Below are positions 1-5,866 of a DNA stretch of 6,704 bases, piece by piece (the first letter of the stretch is position 1; each line of letters opens with the position of its first letter). The position numbers were made by a program, and so were the translations under genes. This stretch comes from an uncultured bacterium. Lineage in GTDB: Bacteria; Actinomycetota; Coriobacteriia; Coriobacteriales; Coriobacteriaceae. Under the pieces are notes generated by a model. It was not told the DNA's origin. It made no database searches and saw only the letters and a program-made list of their open reading frames with translations. The stretch spans positions 1 through 6,704 of the forward strand of contig CAJMOP010000109.1 in NCBI GenBank assembly GCA_905215115.1. The letters are read 5' to 3'.

Positions 1-11
1 ACCCCTTTTGA

Positions 12-266
12 GAGGACCTTGCCCACCGAGCCGTCTCGCCCACGGAACAGAAGGAGCGCATCCTCGCGACCTTCGGCGACCTGTGCTGCGAGATGGAGGG
101 CTGCACCATCGCGCAGGCCTCCTATCTCAACGGCGTGCCCCTCGTCGTCGTGCGCGCCATCAGCGACAAGCCCTGCGCCGAGGGCCGGGTCGTCGACTAC
201 AACACCTTCGAGAAGAAGGCCGCCTGCGACTGCGCCCGCATCGCCGCGCGCATGGTTAAGCTTTAG
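12..266 (+). pseudogene. 3' remnant of MTA/SAH nucleosidase (MTAN)
   Basis: MTAN cleaves adenine from 5'-methylthioadenosine and S-adenosylhomocysteine in the cytosol. The readable frame ends at TAG 264-266 and gives about 84 residues matching the C-terminal third of the family. It contains the CEMEG segment (ATG of its Met at 93-95), equivalent to the ribose-binding Glu-Met-Glu of E. coli MTAN. It also contains VVVRAISD (ending near 166), which supplies the catalytic Asp. Going upstream, the same frame meets TGA at 9-11, and residues before about position 33 (EDLAHRA) no longer resemble the Gly-Asp-containing strand expected there. The N-terminal two thirds, including the catalytic Glu near residue 12 of the family, are absent. 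I therefore call it a decayed or truncated gene. A frameshift just before the window, or a contig joint, could give the same picture. The family assignment is firmer than the pseudogene call. Confidence 0.68.
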
Positions 267-290
267 GCCCGGCGCGCCGGGGCCCTTTCC
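266..290 (+). terminator. GC-rich hairpin directly after the MTAN stop
   Basis: Positions 266-284 form a near-perfect palindrome: GGCC at 266-269 pairs with GGCC at 281-284 and the inner CGG/CCG bases continue the stem, with one bulged G at 279. A short pyrimidine run (CTTTCC, 285-290) follows instead of a full T-tract. It starts on the last base of the MTAN stop codon, as a terminator for that gene would, but the poor T-tract makes termination strength doubtful. Confidence 0.4.
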
Positions 291-294
291 AAAG

Positions 295-320
295 CGAAGT
301 GTCGAGCCGAAGTGTTGAGC
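295..320 (+). repeat. Tandem 13-bp direct repeat
   Basis: CGAAGTGTCGAGC (295-307) is followed immediately by CGAAGTGTTGAGC (308-320), which differs at one base. There is no third copy. It lies between two possible terminator hairpins, about 140 bases before the regulator gene. It could be a duplicated protein-binding site, a small replication-slippage duplication, or part of the decayed end of the upstream gene. Confidence 0.75.
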
Positions 321-322
321 GT

Positions 323-354
323 CGGCCCTGAATGTTCAATGGCCGTTGTTTTCT
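323..354 (+). terminator. Possible intrinsic terminator upstream of the regulator
   Basis: CGGCC (323-327) can pair with GGCCG (341-345). Inside this stem, TGA (329-331) can pair with TCA (336-338) around a small loop. The stem is followed by the T-rich tail TTGTTTTCT (346-354), a better tail than that of the hairpin at 266-284. It would insulate the regulator gene from upstream transcription. The GC stem is only 5 bp, so this is a moderate call. Confidence 0.4.
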
Positions 355-429
355 GCCCCTCAAGTGGTGGACTTTTCCTCGGAGCTGTTGATTCCCCCAC
401 GCGCCCCCTTCCGTTCTCTGTTCTCCCCT

Positions 430-435
430 TATACT
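430..435 (+). promoter_or_regulatory. -10-like box for the regulator gene
   Basis: TATACT matches the TATAAT consensus at 5 of 6 positions and stands out in a GC-rich spacer. No convincing -35 hexamer lies 15-19 bases upstream, and there is no extended -10 TG. If used, transcription would start near 442 and leave a leader of about 18 bases containing the Shine-Dalgarno GAGGAGG (444-450). Confidence 0.3.
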
Positions 436-459
436 CCTTGTACGAGGAGGTAAGAAGTC

Positions 460-3201
460 ATGGACAAGACCGCGCAGGACAGCTTGGCAAAGAAGCCCGT
501 CGACATGAGGGACAGGATTCTCGAGCATCTCGAGGCCCTCACCTCTGCCGTCTCGCTCGACGACCTTGCCCGTCTGTCCACCACCGACATCGCCGAGACG
601 CTCATCATCTCCAGGAGCCTGGCGAGCCAGTACCTCAACGACCTTGTTCGCGCCGGTCTTGTGGTTAAGGTGGCGGGCAGGCCCGTCCGTTATTTTCATC
701 GCCGCGCGTTCCAGAAGCATTTTCAGGTAAAGCTCTCTGCAAGCGAGTACGCCTCGCTCGCCGACCTCATCCAGGCGACGGGAATCGCCGATCACCGCGA
801 CTTCGCGCGTGCCGTGGGCTTCGACATGAGCCTCAGCTCCGTTGTCGAGCAGTGCAAGGCTGCGGTTCAGTACCCTCCGTTTGGCCTGCCCATCCTCTTG
901 AGCGGCGGCGTGGGTGTCGGTAAGTCTTTCCTTTCTCGCCTTGTGTACGAGTACGGCAAGAACCAGGGCTTGCTGCCCCGCGACTCCTCCTATGTGCGCA
1001 TCGACTGCGCCGGGGTCCCGGACGCCGCCTCGTTCAACGGGCTTCTTGACGAGTCGATCGCGAAATCGCGCGGGGGTGTGGTCTTTGTCAACGGCATCGA
1101 GGCACTCTCTCCCTCTGCGATGGAGCACTGTCTTGCGACGGCCCTCGGACTCGATGCCTCCCAGGATGCGCCGCGCGCTCGTCTCGTTCTTTCGACGACG
1201 CTTTCCGCCGATGACCTGAAGGTTTCCTCGGCCTACAGCAAAATGCCCATCTGTGCCCGCGTCCCCTCACTCAAGGAGCGGACCCCCGAGGAGCGCGAGG
1301 ATCTCATCTTGAGCTTCCTGCGCAGCGAGGGGTGCCGAATCGGTTCTGATGTGAAGATCAGCCGCGGCGCATACCGTTGCCTCGTGAACGCGGACTTTTC
1401 CGATAACATCGCCGGCTTGCGCGCCTGCGTGACGAACTGCTGCGCCAAAGCGTTCCTCAATCGCGAGGGCGACTACGTCGTCGTTCGCCCGTATCTTCTT
1501 CCCAGCGGGCTCCTCTCCTCCGCGCAGATCGATCAGCAGCCCGACGATGGCGTTCTGATCGACGCGTCCCTGGATGCCGCTGAGAGCACAGGGCCGGTCG
1601 AGCAGGCGCTCGATGCCCTGTGCTCTCTCGATGAGCGATTCTGCGCCGGGGAGCTCTCTGTCTCCGAGCTCGTCTCGCAAGCTGTCTCCGCCGTGCGCGG
1701 CGTTGAGGATCACTTGATCTTCGGCCACGGCGTCGCCTCATCGAGGTCGCGCGCCTTCGAGCGCGTCGTGGGCGCGGTCCTTGCCGACGCAGGCTCTTCT
1801 TATGGCATCGAGCTTTCGAGGAAGGTCACTTTTCTACTGGCCCAGGAGATTTGCCTGCAGTTGTGGCCGGGCATCGGCCTGGCTAAGCGAAAGTCTGCCT
1901 GTGCGGAGCAAATCTCCCATCTCCTCGGTGCCGTGACCTCCGAATTGCCGTTTGCCTCGAGCGTCTCCGATCAGGTCGCCGCAGACATGGAAGGGGCGCT
2001 CGGCATCTCGCTCGATCACTTCACGAAGACGCTTCTGACGCTGTGCGTCGCATCGGAGTCTCGCGACGCGAAGGCCCTTCGGACGCTCTGCGTCATCTTG
2101 TCACACGGCTACTCGACGGCGACGAGCATCGCCGACGCGGCGAACCGTATGCTCGGCGTGCATGTGTACGAGGCGGTCGACATGCCCTACGACCAGCAGC
2201 TGAAGGACATCGTCGGTCCGCTCCAGCGCCTCGTCGACCGCCATTCCTACTGCACCGGGGTCGTGTTTCTTGTTGACATGGGTTCTTTGGAGGAGGCCTA
2301 TAAGGCCCTCGAGAACGTTACCGACTCCACCATCGGGGTGGTGAACAACGTCTCCACCGGGCTCGCGCTCGAGATCGGGTCCGGGCTGCTCGGCGGCAAG
2401 TCCATCGCCGAGGTTCTTGGCGATGCGACCGCCGCGTGCGTGACGCACTGCAAGGTGATCGAGCGCGTCAACCGTGAGGACGCCATCGTCTTCTGCTCCG
2501 AGTCCGGGGTCGACGCCGCGGAGAGGATACGCCAGCTCGTCTCGCAGAGCCTCCCGCGCACCATAGGCGCGCGCCTGCTCACGCGGCCCTTCAAGCAGCT
2601 CGTCACGAACGGGTCGAACGACGCCGTTTTCTCCGAGCACCGCGTCTGCGCCGTCATCGGCACGGGAGACCCCGGGATCGCCTCCGTCCCCTTCGTCGCC
2701 CTCGAGGACATCATGTCGACGGCGTCCGCCTCTAAGGTCGATGCCGTGTTCGGCAGGTGGCTTGACGCTTCCGAGCTCTCTTCTTTCCACGAGAAGCTGC
2801 TCTCGAACATGACGCTGCAGAACGTCATCCGCTCCATCACCATCCTCGACCCGGAGCGGCTATTCCATGAGATCGAGAGCGCCGTGCACGAGCTTCAGCG
2901 CAGGACAGGCGAGAAGATCGGCAGCAACGCCATCATTGGGCTCTACGTTCACCTCTGCTGTCTCGTCGAGCGCCTTGTTACCAGAAACCCCATTGAGACC
3001 TACGTTGGCCAGGACCGCTTCGAGGAGGAACGCGCCGATTTCATCGAGTCCTTCAGGCAGAGCTTCTCGAGCATCTCGACGCGCTATCGCGTAGAGGTTC
3101 CCGTAAGCGAGATCGCATATGTCTTCGACTACATAAGCGTGAGCGCCGCCCCGGCGCGAGAAGAGCGCCTCGGCTCCTCGGACCTCCTGCTCGACGAGTG
3201 A
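460..3201 (+). CDS. LevR-like PTS-sensing transcriptional regulator with degenerate AAA+ domain
   Basis: This 913-residue multidomain regulator probably controls the PTS operon behind it. A winged HTH covers about residues 16-82. The AAA+ domain has Walker A GGVGVGKS (149-156), a sensor-I-like RLVLSTT strand and the LevR-type VPSLKER segment. A PRD-like region spans about 400-530. An EIIA-Man-like domain has its phosphorylatable His at H549 (LSHGYSTATS). An EIIB-like segment has C679 (VFCSESG), and a C-terminal PRD has H831 (LYVHLCCLVERL). In Bacillus LevR the EIIA-type His and the last PRD His are phosphorylated to set activity. Three oddities stand out. Only 17 residues separate P187 from G205, where activators carry the GAFTGA loop, and GAFTGA is absent. 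Walker B reads FVNGIE (209-214), without the Asp-Glu pair. The first PRD has Gln-Glu (462-463) where a His is expected. It may therefore not work through sigma-54. The start is supported by GAGGAGG nine bases upstream. Codons ending in T are more frequent than in the PTS genes, suggesting lower expression. Confidence 0.9.
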   Translation: MDKTAQDSLAKKPVDMRDRILEHLEALTSAVSLDDLARLSTTDIAETLIISRSLASQYLNDLVRAGLVVKVAGRPVRYFHRRAFQKHFQVKLSASEYASLADLIQATGIADHRDFARAVGFDMSLSSVVEQCKAAVQYPPFGLPILLSGGVGVGKSFLSRLVYEYGKNQGLLPRDSSYVRIDCAGVPDAASFNGLLDESIAKSRGGVVFVNGIEALSPSAMEHCLATALGLDASQDAPRARLVLSTTLSADDLKVSSAYSKMPICARVPSLKERTPEEREDLILSFLRSEGCRIGSDVKISRGAYRCLVNADFSDNIAGLRACVTNCCAKAFLNREGDYVVVRPYLLPSGLLSSAQIDQQPDDGVLIDASLDAAESTGPVEQALDALCSLDERFCAGELSVSELVSQAVSAVRGVEDHLIFGHGVASSRSRAFERVVGAVLADAGSSYGIELSRKVTFLLAQEICLQLWPGIGLAKRKSACAEQISHLLGAVTSELPFASSVSDQVAADMEGALGISLDHFTKTLLTLCVASESRDAKALRTLCVILSHGYSTATSIADAANRMLGVHVYEAVDMPYDQQLKDIVGPLQRLVDRHSYCTGVVFLVDMGSLEEAYKALENVTDSTIGVVNNVSTGLALEIGSGLLGGKSIAEVLGDATAACVTHCKVIERVNREDAIVFCSESGVDAAERIRQLVSQSLPRTIGARLLTRPFKQLVTNGSNDAVFSEHRVCAVIGTGDPGIASVPFVALEDIMSTASASKVDAVFGRWLDASELSSFHEKLLSNMTLQNVIRSITILDPERLFHEIESAVHELQRRTGEKIGSNAIIGLYVHLCCLVERLVTRNPIETYVGQDRFEEERADFIESFRQSFSSISTRYRVEVPVSEIAYVFDYISVSAAPAREERLGSSDLLLDE

Positions 3202-3222
3202 CCTTCCCCACGCCGCCGCAAG

Positions 3223-3252
3223 CTGACCGCGCGTCCTCAATAATCCGATAAC
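3223..3252 (+). promoter_or_regulatory. Candidate sigma-70-type promoter of the PTS operon
   Basis: CTGACC (3223-3228) and GATAAC (3247-3252) are separated by 18 bases, and each matches its -35 or -10 consensus at 4 of 6 positions. The pair sits in the 123-base gap between the regulator and the first PTS gene. No -24/-12 element of sigma-54 type (GG then GC ten bases later, TGGCAC/TTGCA-like) was found in the gap. The match is weak; activator-dependent promoters are often weak, but this may equally be chance. Confidence 0.28.
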
Positions 3253-3260
3253 CCCTTGCC

Positions 3261-3283
3261 CGGCGCGAATCCGGATAGCGCCG
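3261..3283 (+). repeat. Inverted repeat in the PTS operon leader
   Basis: CGGCGC (3261-3266) and GCGCCG (3278-3283) are perfect inverted arms around 11 bases. The repeat lies just downstream of the candidate -10 at 3247-3252 and about 40 bases before the IIB start codon. It could be an operator for a dimeric protein or a hairpin at the 5' end of the mRNA. No T-run follows, so it is not a standard terminator. In GC-rich DNA such an arm can occur by chance. Confidence 0.4.
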
Positions 3284-3324
3284 AGGCAGTACCGAACGCA
3301 AAACTTCATTTGATAGGAGCAAAC

Positions 3325-3798
3325 ATGAGTGTTGTTATGGCACGAATCGACAATCGCCTGCTTCACGGCATCATCGTGACGCAGTGGGCCCCGGTGTCGG
3401 GCGCGACCCGAGTCATGGTCATCGACGACAAGGTCGCCGGCGACGAGGTCCTGAAGTCCACCATGAGGATGGCGCGCCCCGCGGGCATGGCCGTTTCGAT
3501 CATCTCCGAGCAGACCGCGCTCAAGAACTTCGCCGCGGGCAAGTACGACCGCGAGAAGGTCTTCGTCATCGCCAAGGAGCCCGAGACGATGCTTCGCCTG
3601 GTCGAGTCGGGCGTCGAGCTCCCGTCGCTGGTCGTCGGCGGCTCGCTCGTCAAGGAGGACGGCATCCAGCTCACCCAGCGCGCCTACGCCTCCGCCGAGA
3701 ACGTCCAGAGCTACAAGGCGCTCATCGCCCGTGGCGTCAAGGTGACGGCCCAGTTCGTGCCCGCCGACAAGCCCGTCTCCGTCGCAGACCTCATCTAA
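3325..3798 (+). CDS. PTS mannose-family EIIB component
   Basis: This 157-residue cytosolic protein takes phosphate from EIIA and passes it to the sugar carried by IIC/IID. It begins with the EIIB-Man signature RIDNRLLHGIIVTQW, in which H14 is the expected phospho-His. The VMVIDDKVAGD strand-turn (30-40) and the PSLVVGG segment (100-106) are also typical, and the length is normal for the family. The start at 3325 is chosen because TAGGAG (3314-3319) lies five bases upstream; a TTG at 3256 in the same frame has no such support and would add 23 unrelated residues. It is the first gene of the operon, 123 bases after the regulator. Substrate specificity cannot be deduced from EIIB. Confidence 0.95.
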   Translation: MSVVMARIDNRLLHGIIVTQWAPVSGATRVMVIDDKVAGDEVLKSTMRMARPAGMAVSIISEQTALKNFAAGKYDREKVFVIAKEPETMLRLVESGVELPSLVVGGSLVKEDGIQLTQRAYASAENVQSYKALIARGVKVTAQFVPADKPVSVADLI

Positions 3799-3807
3799 GG
3801 GGGAAAT

Positions 3808-4593
3808 ATGGTCAACTTCACTATCCTGCAGGTCGTCCTTTTGACCCTGCTGGCCTTCATCAAGCACGTGGACTACTACGGCATCCCGATGATCTTCGTC
3901 AATTACGCCGTTTTCTGGGGCCTCATCACCGGAGTCGTCATGGGCGACTGGAAGACCGGCCTTGTCATCGGCGGCACCATTCAGCTCATGCAGCTCGGCG
4001 TCGCGGGCTTCGGCGGCTCCTCCATTCCCGACTACGGCACGATGGCCATCATCGCCACCGCCTACGGCGTGACCCTGGGCTCCGACACGGGCCTCGCCAT
4101 CGGCCTGCCGGTCGGCATGCTCGGCATCCAGCTCGACGTCGTCGTCAAGATCCTCAACGGCTTTGTCGTCGAGAAGTCCCAGAAGTTCTGCAACGAGGGT
4201 AAGTTCAATCAGATGAACGCCATCCTGTGGGTCTGCCCCGCGCTCTTCGGCCTGTGCGCCGCCCTGCCCGTCTTTGTCTCCGTGACGCTCGGCCAGCCCG
4301 CCGTCAACTGGCTCCTCGAGGTCATGCCCCAGTGGTTCCTCTCCGGCCTCACCCTCGCCGGCAAGATGCTCCCGGCCGTCGGTATCGCCATGCTGCTCCG
4401 CTACATGCCAACCGCCAAGTACTTCCAGTACCTGCTCGCCGGCTTCTTCCTCTCGGCCTTCCTGAACGTGCCCATCATCGGCGCCGCCATCGTCGGCGTT
4501 GCCCTCGCGATTGCGTTCTACCAGCGTGCCGAGAGGGACACCGAGCTCGCCGCCCACGCTTCCGCAGACGCCTTCATCGGAGAGGATGAGTAA
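3808..4593 (+). CDS. PTS mannose-family EIIC component (membrane permease subunit)
   Basis: This 261-residue integral membrane protein forms the sugar channel together with IID. Hydrophobic segments lie near residues 5-20, 33-47, 52-68, 76-100, 137-160, 177-197 and 205-238. The WGLITGVVMGDWKTG stretch (37-51) and the following IGGTIQLMQLG are the family's conserved core, where a Gly-Asp turn precedes the substrate-site helices. The C-terminus is a short acidic tail. AAGGGGG (3797-3803) overlaps the EIIB stop codon and lies four bases before the ATG, so translation is probably coupled to EIIB. The EIID gene starts two bases after its stop. Mannose-family IIC proteins carry mannose, fructose, sorbose, amino sugars or glycated amino acids; this one's sugar is not evident. 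Confidence 0.94.
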   Translation: MVNFTILQVVLLTLLAFIKHVDYYGIPMIFVNYAVFWGLITGVVMGDWKTGLVIGGTIQLMQLGVAGFGGSSIPDYGTMAIIATAYGVTLGSDTGLAIGLPVGMLGIQLDVVVKILNGFVVEKSQKFCNEGKFNQMNAILWVCPALFGLCAALPVFVSVTLGQPAVNWLLEVMPQWFLSGLTLAGKMLPAVGIAMLLRYMPTAKYFQYLLAGFFLSAFLNVPIIGAAIVGVALAIAFYQRAERDTELAAHASADAFIGEDE

Positions 4594-4595
4594 CC

Positions 4596-5429
4596 ATGGA
4601 AAACGAGAACATCACCGCCGTCGCCGAGGGCAAGCCCTCCGGCTACAAGGTCACCAAGAAGGACCTGCGCAACGCGAACTGGCGCTGGCTCATGAGCGTG
4701 TGCACCTTCAACTACCAGACCCAGCAGGGCGCCTCAGTCGCCTACGCCCTCCCGCCGGTCCTGAGGAAGATCTACACGAACGACGAGGACTATAAGCAAG
4801 CGCTCAACAACCACTTCCGCTACTACAACACCCAGCCTTGGCTCGCCGCCATCATCCTTGGCGCCTGCGTGGCCATGGAGGAGCGCGACGGCCTAGCGGC
4901 GGCGGACGCCGTCCAAGACCTGAAGATCGGCACCATGGGACCGCTCGCCGGCGTTGGCGACTCCCTGCTCATGACCATGATCCCGACCATCATGGGCTCC
5001 ATCGCCGCCTACATGGCCATCGAGGGCAACCCCGTGGGAGCCGGCATCTGGTTCGCGCTCATCCTGGCCATCTTCTGGGTCCGCATGCACGCCCTCGAGT
5101 TCGGCTACAAGCAGGGCGTGAAGCTCGTCACCGACTTCAGCGAGAAGCTTCCCAACCTCACTGCCGCCGCCTCCGTGCTCGGCCTCACCGTGGTCGGCTG
5201 CCTCATCGCCTCGGTCATCGGCGTCACCTGCCCGATTAGCTTCAGCTTCGGCGACGTCGCGATGGAGATTCAGCCGCTGCTCGACAAGATCCTGCCTGCC
5301 ATGATCCCCGCCGCCATCACGGGAAGCGCGTATTACCTTCTTACCAAGAAGAACGCGAGCATGACGGCCCTCATCCTCGTGGTGATCGTCCTCGCGATGG
5401 TCGCCTCCGCCGCCGGCATCCTCGCCTAG
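4596..5429 (+). CDS. PTS mannose-family EIID component (membrane permease subunit)
   Basis: This 277-residue partner of IIC is unique to the mannose PTS family. After a hydrophilic N-terminus (1-22) it shows the LRNANWRW helix, then the family-typical FRYYNTQPWLAAIILG segment (74-89, usually F-N-T-x-P) followed by AMEE (93-96). The hallmark GPLAGVGDS is at 115-123. Hydrophobic segments follow near 125-142, 148-163, 190-211 and 256-276. The ATG lies two bases after the IIC stop codon, and GGAGAGG (4579-4585) within the end of IIC serves as ribosome binding site, so the two genes are translationally linked as expected for a fixed complex. Length and motifs are complete, with no sign of damage. 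Confidence 0.95.
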   Translation: MENENITAVAEGKPSGYKVTKKDLRNANWRWLMSVCTFNYQTQQGASVAYALPPVLRKIYTNDEDYKQALNNHFRYYNTQPWLAAIILGACVAMEERDGLAAADAVQDLKIGTMGPLAGVGDSLLMTMIPTIMGSIAAYMAIEGNPVGAGIWFALILAIFWVRMHALEFGYKQGVKLVTDFSEKLPNLTAAASVLGLTVVGCLIASVIGVTCPISFSFGDVAMEIQPLLDKILPAMIPAAITGSAYYLLTKKNASMTALILVVIVLAMVASAAGILA

Positions 5430-5436
5430 CTTCGAC

Positions 5437-5448
5437 CCAAGAGATTGG
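5437..5448 (+). other. Small hairpin in the EIIA ribosome-binding region
   Basis: CCAA (5437-5440) can pair with TTGG (5445-5448) around a GAGA tetraloop of GNRA type. The only purine-rich sequence available as a Shine-Dalgarno for EIIA (AAGAGA, 5439-5444) lies in this hairpin, about 11 bases before the ATG at 5456. The stem is only 4 bp, so its stability and effect are uncertain. Confidence 0.25.
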
Positions 5449-5455
5449 TGAATCA

Positions 5456-5854
5456 ATGAGAAAGATAGTTGTGGCGAGCCATTCCCTTCTCGCCCAGGGC
5501 TTCAAGGACACCCTCGAGTTCCTTACGGGTAAGGGCGACGCCGTCAACGCCGTGTGCGCCTACGTGAACGACAACGGCGAGGGGCTCGACGCGGCGGTCG
5601 AGGCGGCTCTTTCGGGCACTGACGAGGTCGTCGTCCTCACCGACGCGTACGGCGGCAGCGTGAACCAGCGCTTTTCCCGCTTCGCCTCCGACCGGATCCA
5701 CGTGATCGCGGGTGTCAACCTCCCGCTCGCCATGACGGTCGCGCTCGCGCGCCCCGACGAGAAACTCGACTTCGACGCCCTCGTCAACGAGGCGCGCCAG
5801 CAGATCATCTACGTGAACGGTGCCAGTTCCGCCGAGTGCGACGACGACGAATAG
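5456..5854 (+). CDS. PTS mannose-family EIIA component
   Basis: This 132-residue cytosolic phosphocarrier receives phosphate from HPr and passes it to EIIB. The N-terminus IVVASHSLLAQGFKDTLEF carries the expected phospho-His at H9; the residue after it is Ser where Gly is most common. VLTDAYGGSVNQRF (60-73) and VIAGVNLPLAM (83-93) are the other family signatures. It is a stand-alone IIA, not fused to IIB as in E. coli ManX, and it follows IID, giving the order B-C-D-A like the E. coli aga system. The protein ends in an acidic tail (ECDDDE). The ribosome binding site is weak compared with those of the neighbours. The next gene starts 12 bases after its stop. Confidence 0.94.
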   Translation: MRKIVVASHSLLAQGFKDTLEFLTGKGDAVNAVCAYVNDNGEGLDAAVEAALSGTDEVVVLTDAYGGSVNQRFSRFASDRIHVIAGVNLPLAMTVALARPDEKLDFDALVNEARQQIIYVNGASSAECDDDE

Positions 5855-5866
5855 AGGAGGTCGACG

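Noticed and set aside
312..668. 118-residue + strand open frame overlapping the spacer and start of the regulator
   Set aside because: It is out of frame with the regulator, has no ribosome binding site or recognisable motif, and overlaps the strongly supported gene.
256..1128. 290-residue minus-strand open frame over the spacer and the start of the regulator
   Set aside because: It mostly mirrors the HTH and AAA+ coding sequence, and no family motif is seen.
3256..3324. Upstream TTG start for EIIB adding 23 residues
   Set aside because: The extra residues do not belong to the EIIB fold, and the ATG at 3325 has a good Shine-Dalgarno and places the active His at the usual position 14.
3202..3324. 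Sigma-54 promoter before the PTS genes, as expected for a LevR-controlled operon
   Set aside because: The TTGCCC at 3256-3261 lacks a GG about 10 bases upstream, and no other match to the -24/-12 pattern was found by eye.
2860..4557. 565-residue open frame on the minus strand across the end of the regulator, EIIB and EIIC
   Set aside because: It is the complement of well-supported genes in GC-rich DNA, its product is low-complexity (Gly/Asp/Glu/Arg-rich), and it matches no family I recognise.
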